20,936 nt of DNA from Anaerolineales bacterium UBA6128 (GCA_002423325.1 DIVQ01000019.1:1-20936); one strand, 5' to 3'. Positions 1 to 8,110 are shown, counted from the stretch's first letter. The notes: generated from the letters alone by a model not told the origin. Numbers and translations: made by a program.

Positions 1-499
1 GATGATCGCCATGGCCCTGGCCTGTACGCCTCGCCTTCTGATCGCTGACGAACCCACCACCTCGCTCGACGTCACCATTCAGGCACAGATTCTGGACCTG
101 ATCCGCGACCTGCGCGAGGAACTGAACGCCTCCGTCATTATCATCACTCACAACCTGGGCGTGATCGCGGAATTGGCAGACGATGTGGCTGTGATGTATG
201 CCGGAATGGTGGCCGAACATGCGCCCGTGCAGGACATCTTTGATGCGCCCAAGCATCCCTACACCAAGGCGCTCATCGCGTCAATCCCGCGACTTCGCGA
301 CTGGCCAGAGCGGCTGGCAAGTATCGCTGGCGCACCGCCGCGTCTGCTTGAGCCGGTGAAGGGCTGTCCGTTCGAACCGCGCTGCCCGTACCGTATTGAG
401 CGCTGCACCCAGGAGATGCCTCAACTACTGGAGGTCGGCCCGGGGCATACTGTTGCCTGCTGGGTCTCGCAGGCCCATGGAGGGTTGCCGAATGCCTGA
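1..499 (+). CDS. Oligopeptide/dipeptide ABC transporter ATP-binding protein (OppD/DppD-like), 5'-truncated
   Basis: C-terminal part of an ATPase that would energise a peptide-type importer. The reading frame is open from the window edge, so the true start lies upstream and the ATG at position 2 is internal. The visible 165 residues begin just after the expected signature motif. They contain Walker B (RLLIADEP, residues about 11-18), the D-loop SLD and the H-loop (IIITHN). The last third has the Opp/Dpp C-terminal extension, with cysteines in GCPFEPRCP, IERC and VACW; in the family this extension carries a cysteine cluster, shown to bind Fe-S in E. coli DppD. The end overlaps the next gene by 8 bases (ATG at 492, TGA at 497-499), which implies translational coupling. 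The family call is firm. The substrate is unknown: Opp-family systems carry peptides, nickel or oligosaccharides. Confidence 0.95.
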   Translation, partial: MIAMALACTPRLLIADEPTTSLDVTIQAQILDLIRDLREELNASVIIITHNLGVIAELADDVAVMYAGMVAEHAPVQDIFDAPKHPYTKALIASIPRLRDWPERLASIAGAPPRLLEPVKGCPFEPRCPYRIERCTQEMPQLLEVGPGHTVACWVSQAHGGLPNA

Positions 500-1481
500 G
501 CCAATGCTGCAGACGATCGATCTGGTCAAGAGTTTTGCGGTGCGGCGCGGCTTTTTCGCTCAGGAAAGTATCCGCCTGATGGCCGTGGACCACGTGAATA
601 TCAGCATCGACGAGGGCGAGACCTTTGGCCTGGTGGGCGAGTCGGGTTGTGGCAAGTCCACGCTCGGCCTCACCGTGATGCAACTGTACACTCCCAATGG
701 GGGCCAGGTGCGCTTTGACGGCCAGGATCTCGTCGGTCTCTCTCCGGAGGATCTGCGCCATAACCGTCGGCGTATGCAGATGATCTTTCAGGATCCCTAT
801 GCGTCGCTCGACCCGCGGATGAGCATCGAGCAGATCCTGTTGGAGCCTCTGAACATCCACGGCATCGGCACACACGAGGAACGGTTGGCCGAAGTCAGGC
901 GCTTGCTCGATCTGGTGGGGCTGCCGACGGACGCGGCAGACCGCTTCCCCTCCGAGTTTTCGGGCGGGCAGCAGCAACGCATCGGCATCGCGCGTGCATT
1001 GGCGCTGCAGCCCAAGCTGATCATCTGCGACGAGCCAGTGTCGGCGCTGGATGTGTCTGTGCAGGCGTCCATCCTCAACCTGCTGCGCGATCTGCAGGAT
1101 CGGATGGAGCTGACCTACCTCTTTATCTCGCATAATATTGCAGTGACTGGCTTTATGAGCAAGCGCATCGGCGTGATGTACCTGGGGCGTATGATGGAGA
1201 TCGGCAGCAGTGACACCATCATCAACCATCCCAGCCACCCATACACGCAGGCGCTGATCTCGGCGGTGCCTGAGCCCGATCCCAAGATGCGCGGCAAGGA
1301 GCGTACGCTCACGGGTGACGTCCCCAGCCCGATCGACCGGCCCTCGGGTTGCCCGTTCCATCCGCGCTGCCCGCTGGCCAAGCGGTTGGACAACCCGGCC
1401 CGCTGTCGCGAGGAGCGGCCTGAGCTGCGCGAGCTGTCGGCGGGGCACACCGTAGCCTGTCACTTTGCGGAGGAAAGGTAA
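492..1481 (+). CDS. Oligopeptide/dipeptide ABC transporter ATP-binding protein (OppF/DppF-like)
   Basis: Second ATPase of the same importer, 329 aa, a normal family length. Visible motifs are Walker A GESGCGKST (49-57), the Q-loop around Q100 (MIFQDPYASLDP), signature SGGQQQR (157-163), Walker B LIICDEP (176-182), SALD (184-187) and H-loop ISHN with H214. The C-terminal cysteine cluster typical of Opp/Dpp ATPases is present (C287, C293, C305, C323). The frame is open further upstream to 396, but that would overlap the previous gene by more than 100 bases. The ATG at 492, overlapping the previous stop, fits coupled translation and puts the Opp-type N-terminus in the right place. OppD- and OppF-like ATPases are expected to act as a heterodimer on the cytoplasmic face of the two permeases that follow. 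Confidence 0.95.
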   Translation: MPEPMLQTIDLVKSFAVRRGFFAQESIRLMAVDHVNISIDEGETFGLVGESGCGKSTLGLTVMQLYTPNGGQVRFDGQDLVGLSPEDLRHNRRRMQMIFQDPYASLDPRMSIEQILLEPLNIHGIGTHEERLAEVRRLLDLVGLPTDAADRFPSEFSGGQQQRIGIARALALQPKLIICDEPVSALDVSVQASILNLLRDLQDRMELTYLFISHNIAVTGFMSKRIGVMYLGRMMEIGSSDTIINHPSHPYTQALISAVPEPDPKMRGKERTLTGDVPSPIDRPSGCPFHPRCPLAKRLDNPARCREERPELRELSAGHTVACHFAEER

Positions 1482-1485
1482 ACTC

Positions 1486-2427
1486 ATGGTACGCTACATC
1501 CTCGGCCGATTGACAGGATTGGTGGGTGTGCTGTTCGCTGTCTCGCTGCTGACCTTTTTCCTGATGCACTCCATTCCGGGCGGGCCCTATGACATGAAGG
1601 CCGCCCAGATGGCGCAGATGATCCCCCAGGACCTGCTGGACAAGATCAATAAACTGAATGGCCTCGATCAGCCTGTCTGGAAGCAGTACCTGATCTTTCT
1701 GAAGAACGCACTCAAGTTTGACTTTGGATACTCGTACATCAGTTCGGGGCGCACAGTGGTCGAGATTTTTGCCAACCACTGGCCTTACAGTATGCAGGTG
1801 GGCGGCCTGACCTTTGCGTTCGCGTTCCCGATAGGCCTGGGGCTGGGCATCCTCTCAGCGATGAAACGCGACACCCTGGTGGATCGCGCCATCACGGTGC
1901 TGATGGTCATCATCCAGGCCCTGCCGTCGTTCATCTTCGCCCTGTTCCTCAAGTTGATCTTTGCTGTCCAGCTCGGGTGGCTGCCGACGCAGGGTTGGGC
2001 CGGGCCGAAGACATGGATCATGCCGGTGCTGGCAAACTCGCTTGGCCCGATCCTGATGCTGCAGCGCTATACGCGCGGGGCGATGGTCGACGTGATGGGC
2101 TCTGACTATGTGCGTACGGCGCGCGCCAAGGGTCTGACAGAGAACCGCGTCACGCTGGTGCACATCTTTAAGAACGCGCTTACGCCCGTCATCACGATCG
2201 CTGGTCCGATGGTGTCGAACCTCATCACCGGTTCGTTCTTTGTGGAGGGTATTTTCCGCATTCCCGGGCTGAGCTCCTACCTGGGTGGCGCGATTGGGAA
2301 CCGCGACTATCCGATGATCATTTCCTCCACGCTGTTTTTTACGGCCATTACTACGGTCACCTATCTGATCACAGACTTGGCCTACGCTGCGATTGACCCG
2401 CGCGTAACCTACGTGAAAGCGAGGTAG
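1486..2427 (+). CDS. Oligopeptide/dipeptide ABC transporter permease (OppB/DppB-like)
   Basis: Inner-membrane permease subunit of 313 aa. The N-terminus (MVRYILGRL, then the hydrophobic stretch GVLFAVSLLTFFLM) and the following SIPGGPY match the first transmembrane helix and periplasmic start of OppB/DppB proteins. The EAA-type cytoplasmic loop that docks on the ATPases is YVRTARAKGLTENRV followed by HIFKNALTPVI. The C-terminal half carries the family stretch GSFFVEGIFRIPGLSSYL. Start choice: the ATG at 1486 is preceded by GGAGGAAAGG (1469-1478), which lies over the end of the upstream gene. A TTG seven codons earlier is in frame but lies inside that ribosome-binding site. It is 4 bases from the oppF-like stop and one base from the next gene, so this is one operon. 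Confidence 0.95.
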   Translation: MVRYILGRLTGLVGVLFAVSLLTFFLMHSIPGGPYDMKAAQMAQMIPQDLLDKINKLNGLDQPVWKQYLIFLKNALKFDFGYSYISSGRTVVEIFANHWPYSMQVGGLTFAFAFPIGLGLGILSAMKRDTLVDRAITVLMVIIQALPSFIFALFLKLIFAVQLGWLPTQGWAGPKTWIMPVLANSLGPILMLQRYTRGAMVDVMGSDYVRTARAKGLTENRVTLVHIFKNALTPVITIAGPMVSNLITGSFFVEGIFRIPGLSSYLGGAIGNRDYPMIISSTLFFTAITTVTYLITDLAYAAIDPRVTYVKAR

Positions 2428-2428
2428 T

Positions 2429-3313
2429 ATGACAACCTCAGTAGCCGCTCGGGAGATCGCCCCGGCGAAACGGCCGGGCATGTTCCGTACGATCGTGACC
2501 CGTTTTGTGCGGCAAAAGTTCGCGTTTATCTGCTTTATTCTGATCGTTGCGGAGGCCGTGGTCGCTGCGGGTGCTCCCTTCTTTGCCCCGTACGACCCGC
2601 TCAAGACCGACTATACCATCACCTGGGAACCTCCCTTGCCCGGACATGTCATGGGCGTGGATGACCTGGGGCGCGACGTGCTCAGCCGCCTGATCTATGG
2701 TGGGCGCATCTCGATCGCCATTGGTGTGGTCAGCCAGATTGCTGCTCTTGCGATCGGGCTGCCCCTGGGAGCGCTTGCTGGTATGCTGGGAGGTTGGGTC
2801 GACTTTGCCGTCACCCGCTTCATAGAGATCCTGACGTCCGTGCCCACGATCTTTTTGTACATTCTGATGATGATCGCGCTGGGCGCCGGCTTCCAGAACA
2901 TGGTGCTGGCCATGGCAATCACCAACTGGACGGGCATCGCACGACTGGTGCGAGGCCAGGTGCTTTCGCTCAAGCAGACCGACTATGTGCGCGCGGCGCA
3001 GGCCATGGGCGGCGACACCAAGCACATCATCATGGCCCACCTGGTGCGCAACGCACTCGGGCCCGTGCTCGTCTCCGTCACGTTCGGTGTGCCCAGCGCC
3101 ATGTTGGCTGAGGCAGGCCTGAGCTTCCTTGGGTTGGGCATCCGGCCGCCGGATACCTCATGGGGGCAGATGGTGGGTATGTACCAGAGCTACATCCTGA
3201 CGTCGTGGCACCTGACGGTGTTCCCGGCGCTGGTGATGAGCGTCACGATGTTCCTGTGGTACCAGTTCGGCGAAGGGCTGCGCGTAGCGCTCGACCCGTC
3301 GATCCAGATCTAA
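2429..3313 (+). CDS. Oligopeptide/dipeptide ABC transporter permease (OppC/DppC-like)
   Basis: Second permease subunit, 294 aa. A short cytoplasmic N-terminus is followed by one transmembrane helix (FAFICFILIVAEAVVAAGA), then an extracytoplasmic segment with the family hallmark GVDDLGRDVLSRLIYGGR. The EAA-type loop reads YVRAAQAMGGDTKH followed by HLVRNALGPVL. The protein ends with LGIRPPDTSWGQM and GLRVALDP, standard for OppC/DppC. The ATG is one base after the oppB-like stop and the ribosome-binding GAGG lies in the last codons of that gene. With the two ATPases upstream it makes a complete core importer lacking only the binding protein, which may lie before the window. The next gene is 38 bases downstream. 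Confidence 0.95.
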   Translation: MTTSVAAREIAPAKRPGMFRTIVTRFVRQKFAFICFILIVAEAVVAAGAPFFAPYDPLKTDYTITWEPPLPGHVMGVDDLGRDVLSRLIYGGRISIAIGVVSQIAALAIGLPLGALAGMLGGWVDFAVTRFIEILTSVPTIFLYILMMIALGAGFQNMVLAMAITNWTGIARLVRGQVLSLKQTDYVRAAQAMGGDTKHIIMAHLVRNALGPVLVSVTFGVPSAMLAEAGLSFLGLGIRPPDTSWGQMVGMYQSYILTSWHLTVFPALVMSVTMFLWYQFGEGLRVALDPSIQI

Positions 3314-3351
3314 CGTCTCGCCAGACAAGGCTGCACGTGTGAGGATCGGTC

Positions 3352-4527
3352 ATGCCCAAAGCCATGCTGCTGCAGGATCACGATCGGGTTCGCGAGGCCT
3401 TTCCGTCTCTGCTGGAAGTTAACAACCTGAATACCGGCACCTATGGCATCATGCCAGAGCCGGCGCTGGCCGAGTTCGTCGAAGCGCTCACCGAATGGGA
3501 GCGCTTCGGCGTCGGCTCGCGCGGGCGGCACTGGGCCAAGATTCAGGCGGCGCGGGAGGGCATCGCCAAACTGATCGGCGCCAACCCCGGCGACATTGCC
3601 CTCACGGGCAACGCCACCGACGGCAACAACCTGGCGCTGGCCGGCATGAGCTGGCAAGCGGGTGATGAGGTCATCACCACCACTGAAGAGCACGAGGCCA
3701 TCAACCATCCGTTGCTCTTTATGCAGCATCGCTATGGCATTCGTATGCGGCGCATCGAGGTGTCGCCCGATGCCGAGGTGATGCTGGCGCGCTGCGAAGA
3801 GGTGCTGACCCCGCGAACCCGGCTGCTGATGTTCAGCCACGTGAGCTGCGAATCCGGCACGCGGCTGCCGGCAGCGGCGATGTGCAGTTGGGCGCGCGCG
3901 CACGGCATTCAGAGCTTTGTGGATGGCGCGCAATCCGTCGGGGCGTTGAGCGTCAACGTCAACGAGTTGGGCTGCGACTATTTCACGTCCAACGCGCACA
4001 AATGGCTTTGCGGTCCCAAGGGCACCGGCTTTTTCTACGCGCGACCCGAGCGCATGATGTCGCTGATTCCAGCGCACATCGGCGCCGGGTCGCTGTCCAA
4101 AGCCGATCTCGTCACCGGCGAGGTCGCGCTGCAGCCCGACGGTCGACGGTTCGAGTTCGGGACGCGCGCACATATGCTGTTTGCGGGCGTAGCCGCCAGT
4201 CTGGCTTGGTTCGAAGGCCTGGGCTGGCCCAATGTTCACTCCCACATCTCCTTCCTCAGCAGTTACCTCAAGGCGGGTATCCTCGCGCGGGAGCATCTGC
4301 AGTTACTCACGCCCGTCCCCTACGAGCAATCTGGGGGCTTGACAACATTCACTGTTATCGGTCATAATAGTGGTGACGTGAGTGTGGATCTGCGCAAGGA
4401 AAGCCGTCCTCGACGGATCGTAGTGCGAGTCATTCCGCATTACAATGCCATCCGCCTTTCCACGGCTCACTTCAACAACGTTCGGGATGTTGACGAGGTC
4501 CTGGCCGCTCTCGACGAGTACGCTTAG
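3352..4527 (+). CDS. Class V aminotransferase-fold PLP enzyme (cysteine desulfurase / isopenicillin-N-epimerase-like)
   Basis: Predicted PLP-dependent enzyme of 391 aa with the class V fold. The PLP-binding segment reads DGAQSVGAL (191-199) followed by FTSNAHKWLCGPKG (211-224): D191 and Q194 should contact the cofactor, and K217 after H216 is the Schiff-base lysine. The ring-stacking histidine is in TEEHEAINHP (111-120), and NATDGNN (87-93) should bind the phosphate. No signal peptide is seen. Sequence alone does not separate a cysteine desulfurase, an amino-acid epimerase or a lyase. The loop holding the catalytic cysteine of group I/II desulfurases is not obvious, so epimerase- or lyase-like activity is at least as likely. 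It sits 38 bases after the peptide-transporter operon on the same strand, so it may act on an imported peptide or amino acid. The upstream GAGGAT is a weak ribosome-binding site. Confidence 0.85.
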   Translation: MPKAMLLQDHDRVREAFPSLLEVNNLNTGTYGIMPEPALAEFVEALTEWERFGVGSRGRHWAKIQAAREGIAKLIGANPGDIALTGNATDGNNLALAGMSWQAGDEVITTTEEHEAINHPLLFMQHRYGIRMRRIEVSPDAEVMLARCEEVLTPRTRLLMFSHVSCESGTRLPAAAMCSWARAHGIQSFVDGAQSVGALSVNVNELGCDYFTSNAHKWLCGPKGTGFFYARPERMMSLIPAHIGAGSLSKADLVTGEVALQPDGRRFEFGTRAHMLFAGVAASLAWFEGLGWPNVHSHISFLSSYLKAGILAREHLQLLTPVPYEQSGGLTTFTVIGHNSGDVSVDLRKESRPRRIVVRVIPHYNAIRLSTAHFNNVRDVDEVLAALDEYA

Positions 4528-4636
4528 GCTCACCGCTCGTCACCTCGCCGTTGAAAGGAGGTGGTGTTATCGAGCAGCCATCCTGAGAGCACAAGATCGT
4601 CGGGTTTTGTCGCGCTTCCCCGAAACAGGAGGAAAC
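4528..4636 (+). other. Leader region upstream of the sugar-binding protein gene
   Basis: Non-coding gap of 109 bases. It contains an unusually strong Shine-Dalgarno-like tract, AAAGGAGGTGG, near 4554-4564. The only frame it could serve begins GTG at 4561 and runs far into the next gene out of frame, so it is not called as a gene. A second, functional site (AGGAGGAAA, 4627-4635) precedes the ATG at 4637. I see no convincing promoter and no terminator, so it is unclear whether transcription reads through from the upstream genes. Confidence 0.4.
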
Positions 4637-6004
4637 ATGAGCACATTCTCGCGACGTCGGTTTTTGCAGTCGACGGCACTCCTCGGCGCTGGCGCATTGT
4701 TGAGCGCCTGCGGCAAGGAGATCGTCAAGGAAACGGTCATTCAGGAAAAGGTCGTGACGGCCACCACCGCACCGCCAACGCCCAAGCCGGTGGGGGTGCC
4801 GCTGACTATGCGCGTGGACCCGAACCCCGATCTCGTCGCTGCTGCCCAAGCGGTGGCCGAGCGTTACCTGGAAGTCGATTCCAGCATCGAAGTCAATGTC
4901 ACGGATGAGGCCCAGGAGGGCGGGTGGATTGCCCAGATGGCCGCTGGCATCTGCCCCGACATGTTCCGCATTGCCATCAACGAGGGGCCGACCTACGGCA
5001 TCCAGGACCTGATCTGGGAGGTCACCGAGGCCGCCGAGGCCGCAGGCCTGATCGAAAAGTTCATCCCCAACGTGTGGGACTATTTCAAGTTCAAGGGTCA
5101 GGTCTGGTCGTTGCCGCACGACGCGAACACGCTGTTGCTCTGGAGCAACCCGCGCATGTTCGAGGATGCGGGCGTCCTGGATGTGCTGCCGCCCAAGAAT
5201 TGGGATGACATGATCAAGGTCTGCGAGGCCGTGGTCAAGAAGGATCCCGATCCGGGCAAGGCCGTGTTCGGCTACTCGTTCCCGGTCACCATCGCCTGGT
5301 CCGGATTCTTCTTCTGGTTCTGGCTGTGGCGCTTCGGTGGCGACTTTGTGGACTATGACACCAACGAGCTGCTGTTCAACTCGCCCGAGGGTGTCGAGGC
5401 CATCGAAAAGATCAAGTACCTGTGCGACATGGGCTACACCCCCAACTTTGACGACTGGCAGACGCCGTTCTACCAGGGCCGCTCGGCCACCGAGGAATAC
5501 GGTAGCTGGGGCGTCTTTGGCGACGTGGCCGGGCCGTGGAACGACTACAAAGCCACCGGCCGTTGGGAAGCCACCTATCCGCGTCCCGAGTTCGTCATGT
5601 CGCAGCAGATCGAGCTCAAGCCGGGCGTGCCAAACTACTCGGTGTATGCCGGCTTTTCCTACAGCATGCCCAAAGAGATCAACAAGTACCCGGCCGAGTC
5701 GGTCAAGTTCCTGGCCTACTGGCTCGACAGCGAAGAGTACCTCGATCAGGTACTGCGCACCATGCACCAGATCCCGGTAATGGACAAGCCGCACCCGTGG
5801 CTCGAGCATCCGGCCCTCAAGCCGTACGTAGAGCAGTTGGCCATCTGCAAGCCGCTGAGCTACAACCCGGCCTTCCTGCAAGTCAGCGACCAGTGCCTGA
5901 CCCCGAAGGTGATCGAGGCCAAGCTCGGCAAGATGGATGCTGCCAAGGCCCTGCAGGACGCGTACGATTGCGGCCTGCCGATCATGGCGGAAGAGGGCGT
6001 CTAG
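4637..6004 (+). CDS. Sugar ABC transporter substrate-binding lipoprotein (family 1 extracellular solute-binding protein)
   Basis: Predicted cell-surface receptor of a carbohydrate importer, 455 aa. The N-terminus has a Tat-type motif, SRRRFLQ (5-11), then a short hydrophobic core and a lipobox L22-S23-A24-C25, so C25 would be lipidated after export in the folded state. A Thr/Pro-rich tether (about 38-55) follows. The mature part is typical of bacterial family 1 solute-binding proteins. Its aromatic-rich stretch FFFWFWLWRFGGDF and the segment NSPEGVEAIE are typical of sugar binders, where aromatic side chains stack on the ligand. Start choice: the frame is open upstream to 4445, but AGGAGGAAA at 4627-4635 and the signal peptide fix the ATG at 4637. 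Two MalF/MalG-type permease pairs lie downstream. The specific ligand cannot be read from sequence. Confidence 0.92.
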   Translation: MSTFSRRRFLQSTALLGAGALLSACGKEIVKETVIQEKVVTATTAPPTPKPVGVPLTMRVDPNPDLVAAAQAVAERYLEVDSSIEVNVTDEAQEGGWIAQMAAGICPDMFRIAINEGPTYGIQDLIWEVTEAAEAAGLIEKFIPNVWDYFKFKGQVWSLPHDANTLLLWSNPRMFEDAGVLDVLPPKNWDDMIKVCEAVVKKDPDPGKAVFGYSFPVTIAWSGFFFWFWLWRFGGDFVDYDTNELLFNSPEGVEAIEKIKYLCDMGYTPNFDDWQTPFYQGRSATEEYGSWGVFGDVAGPWNDYKATGRWEATYPRPEFVMSQQIELKPGVPNYSVYAGFSYSMPKEINKYPAESVKFLAYWLDSEEYLDQVLRTMHQIPVMDKPHPWLEHPALKPYVEQLAICKPLSYNPAFLQVSDQCLTPKVIEAKLGKMDAAKALQDAYDCGLPIMAEEGV

Positions 6005-6037
6005 TCCTCGCGCGCACCCGTCCAAGCTAAAGCATTG

Positions 6038-6069
6038 CCTGCGGCTCCCCCACCGTGGGGAGCCGCAGG
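6038..6069 (+). promoter_or_regulatory. Intercistronic stem-loop between binding-protein and permease genes
   Basis: Perfect 13-bp inverted repeat: CCTGCGGCTCCCC (6038-6050), loop CACCGT, GGGGAGCCGCAGG (6057-6069). No T-run follows; the next bases lead straight into the ribosome-binding site CGGAGG (6081-6086) of the permease gene. This position, after a binding-protein gene and before its permeases, is where many sugar-import operons carry an mRNA-stabilising or partly terminating hairpin. Such a hairpin makes the receptor more abundant than the membrane parts. That role is inferred; the structure is seen directly. Confidence 0.8.
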
Positions 6070-6093
6070 GACACCGATTCCGGAGGCCCGCAC

Positions 6094-7080
6094 ATGACCA
6101 CTACTGAGGAAGTCTCTCAGGGCGCGGCCATCGAGGGTAGGGCTGGGCGAAGACTGCCCCCCGGCGTCAAGTTCAGGGACATCTGGCGTGACATCTGGGA
6201 TGAGCGCTGGGCATACCTGTTCGTGGCTCCCCCCATCATCGGTTTCATCGTGTTTTTTGCTTACCCCGCTATCTTTGCGCTCTACTCAAGCTTTTTCAAG
6301 TTTAACAACTTCAAGTTCACCCCGCTGGAAAACCCGTTCGACAACTATGCCCGCGCCTTTCGCGATATGATGTTCCGACGCGCGATGATCAATGTGATCG
6401 AGCTGTTCGCCATCAGCTTTTTCGGCAGCCAGATCATCGCGCTGTTTGTGGCCGTGCTGCTGAATGGCCTGAAGTATCTGGTGGCCGTCTTCCGCACCAT
6501 CTACTATTTGCCGATGATCACCTCTGTGGTGATCGTGGGGGCGCTGTTCCGCTGGATTCTGCGCAGCGACGCCGGCGGCATTGCCAACGTTGTGGTGCGC
6601 AAACTGTTCGATGCCGAGCCGATACGCTGGCTGCAGCAGGAGAACCTGATGATCCCGTCTATCGCGCTGGTCAGCGTGTGGACCGGCGTAGGCGGCAGCG
6701 TCATCATCTGGACGGCCGGGCTGAAGGGCATCCCCCGCGAGTTGTACGAGGCGGCCACAATTGATGGCGCCAACCGCTGGCGGCAGTTCTGGGGCGTCAC
6801 GCTGCCGATGCTCAAGCCGATCATGATGTATCAGGCGGTGCTCGGGTTCATCGGCGGGATGAAGGCCTTCGGGTTTAACTTTACCATGCTGTCGGGAGGC
6901 GACCGCTCCGGCGTGCCGCCTGCAGCCGGTATGACGCCCGTCTACATGGTCTACCACTATGGCTTCAGCCGTCTGCAGATGGGCTATGCCTCGGCGGTGG
7001 CCTACCTGCTCTCGGTGGTCCTGCTCGTGATCTCGATCCTCCAGTTTCGGCTGTTCGGTAACCCAGAGCTGTATGACTAG
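6094..7080 (+). CDS. Sugar ABC transporter permease, MalF/UgpA type (copy A1)
   Basis: Membrane permease of 328 aa from the carbohydrate-uptake family. The first membrane span (YLFVAPPIIGFIVFFAYPAI, 41-60) and the motif ALYSSFFKF are typical of the MalF/UgpA subunit. The EAA loop that docks on the ATPase is YEAATIDGANRW followed by QFWGVTLPMLKP (about 218-242). The ATG at 6094 is preferred over an in-frame GTG at 6055, because CGGAGG (6081-6086) is well placed for it and the GTG lies inside the hairpin at 6038-6069. It pairs with the MalG-type gene starting 16 bases downstream. A close paralogue lies at 9344-10300. Compared with that copy, the usual LTGGGP loop after the EAA region is altered and longer here (LSGGDRSGVPPAAGMTP, 266-282), so the two may differ in substrate path. 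Confidence 0.93.
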   Translation: MTTTEEVSQGAAIEGRAGRRLPPGVKFRDIWRDIWDERWAYLFVAPPIIGFIVFFAYPAIFALYSSFFKFNNFKFTPLENPFDNYARAFRDMMFRRAMINVIELFAISFFGSQIIALFVAVLLNGLKYLVAVFRTIYYLPMITSVVIVGALFRWILRSDAGGIANVVVRKLFDAEPIRWLQQENLMIPSIALVSVWTGVGGSVIIWTAGLKGIPRELYEAATIDGANRWRQFWGVTLPMLKPIMMYQAVLGFIGGMKAFGFNFTMLSGGDRSGVPPAAGMTPVYMVYHYGFSRLQMGYASAVAYLLSVVLLVISILQFRLFGNPELYD

Positions 7081-7095
7081 GGGAGGAGGATTAGC

Positions 7096-8043
7096 ATGGC
7101 GGTCTCTGTTCGAGTAACCCCTGTCCGACGCAGGGTGACGTGGCGCGCACAGGAGCGCATCTACCAGATTCTGGTGACGGTGTTGCTGCTCACCATCGGC
7201 CTCGTCTTCCTCTTTCCCTACTACTATATGGTGATCTCGTCGCTGCGGGCTCCCTTCTACAACTTTGACACCATCAAGATCGACCTCTGGCCGCGCCCGG
7301 CTTCGCTGGCGGGGTACGACGCTATCCTCACGCAGGAATGGGGGCAGGAGAAAGACGCTGTAACGGCGGTGCAGTTGCTGCTGCGCGGCATGCGCAACAC
7401 TTTGTTCCAGGAAGTGACCATCCTGGTGGGCGGTACCATCACCAGTCTGCTGGCAGCCTACGCCTTTGCCAAGCACGAATTCCGTGGGCGACAGTTCCTG
7501 TTCTACCTGATGCTGGCGGGCATGATTATCCCGGGCGAGGTCACGCTTGTGCCCAGGTTCGTTATGTTCACGCGCTGGGGGCTGATCAAGACCCACTGGG
7601 CGCTGATCATCCCAGCAGTGCTGGGGGCGGGCGGTTGGTTCCTGATGCGCATGTTTATGAGCACGGTGCCCAACGCCTATGTCGACGCCGCGCGCATTGA
7701 CGGCGCGGACGAGCTCAGCATCGTGTTCAAGGTGATTGCGCCATTGTGCATGCCGGTGATCCTTACCAACGGGCTGTTCACCTTTCTGGGCATCTGGAAC
7801 GACCTGATGGGGCCGCTGATGTACGTCAACTCCAAGGGCAAGTACACCCTGCAGTTGGCCATCTATACCATCCAGGCGTCGTACAACTTTGTCTACGGCT
7901 ATGCCTATGGCGACACGGAGGGGCTGCGTATACAGACGCTTTTCGCCGGCCTCGTGTTGTCATCCATCCCGACAGTCATTGTGTTTGTAATATTCCAGCG
8001 CTACATCACTGAAGGCACCGTCATCACCGGCCTCAAAATCTAA
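7096..8043 (+). CDS. Sugar ABC transporter permease, MalG/UgpE type (copy B1)
   Basis: Partner permease of 315 aa. The family pattern is clear: an N-terminal span ending LFPYYYMVISSLR (38-51), LLAAYAFAKHEF (118-129), AGMIIPGEVTLVPRF (141-155) and the EAA loop YVDAARIDGADE (195-206) ending in IAPLCMPVI. The protein finishes ITEGTVITGLKI. The start is preceded by GGGGAGGAGG (7080-7089), a strong ribosome-binding site, and is 15 bases after the A1 stop. It should form a heterodimer with A1. A close paralogue (B2, 8318-9259) follows immediately, and by eye most positions from about residue 100 onward are identical. No ATP-binding subunit of the sugar (MalK/MsmK) type is encoded in the window. Confidence 0.93.
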   Translation: MAVSVRVTPVRRRVTWRAQERIYQILVTVLLLTIGLVFLFPYYYMVISSLRAPFYNFDTIKIDLWPRPASLAGYDAILTQEWGQEKDAVTAVQLLLRGMRNTLFQEVTILVGGTITSLLAAYAFAKHEFRGRQFLFYLMLAGMIIPGEVTLVPRFVMFTRWGLIKTHWALIIPAVLGAGGWFLMRMFMSTVPNAYVDAARIDGADELSIVFKVIAPLCMPVILTNGLFTFLGIWNDLMGPLMYVNSKGKYTLQLAIYTIQASYNFVYGYAYGDTEGLRIQTLFAGLVLSSIPTVIVFVIFQRYITEGTVITGLKI

Positions 8044-8071
8044 CAGCAAGCGAGGCAGTGTCTATCGCAAA

Positions 8072-8110
8072 GATCGCACTGCGATCCGCAGCGCGGGGCC
8101 GGCCCCGCGC
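8072..8110. repeat. Two adjacent perfect palindromes downstream of permease B1
   Basis: The first is GATCGCA-C-TGCGATC (8072-8086), a 15-base palindrome with a single central base, preceded at 8064 by another copy of ATCGCA. The second is the 20-base perfect palindrome GCGCGGGGCCGGCCCCGCGC (8091-8110). The first has the size and shape of a repressor operator half-site pair. The second could form a GC stem only with an opened centre. Function is unknown; both lie in the 274-base gap between the two MalG-type genes. Confidence 0.6.

Noticed and set aside
4561..4908. Possible small gene served by the strong AAAGGAGGTGG tract at about 4554
   Set aside because: The frame begins only at GTG within the tract and overlaps the binding-protein gene by more than 250 bases out of frame; no leader-peptide stop is present.
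4472..6025. Long open minus-strand frame opposite the solute-binding protein gene
   Set aside because: Its product has no recognisable domain, is rich in residues typical of reverse-complement reading of GC-rich codons, and the opposite strand encodes a clear lipoprotein with signal peptide.
6038..6069. Rho-independent terminator after the binding-protein gene
   Set aside because: The stem is perfect but no T-run follows and the permease ribosome-binding site begins about 12 bases later, so a processing or stabilising hairpin fits better.
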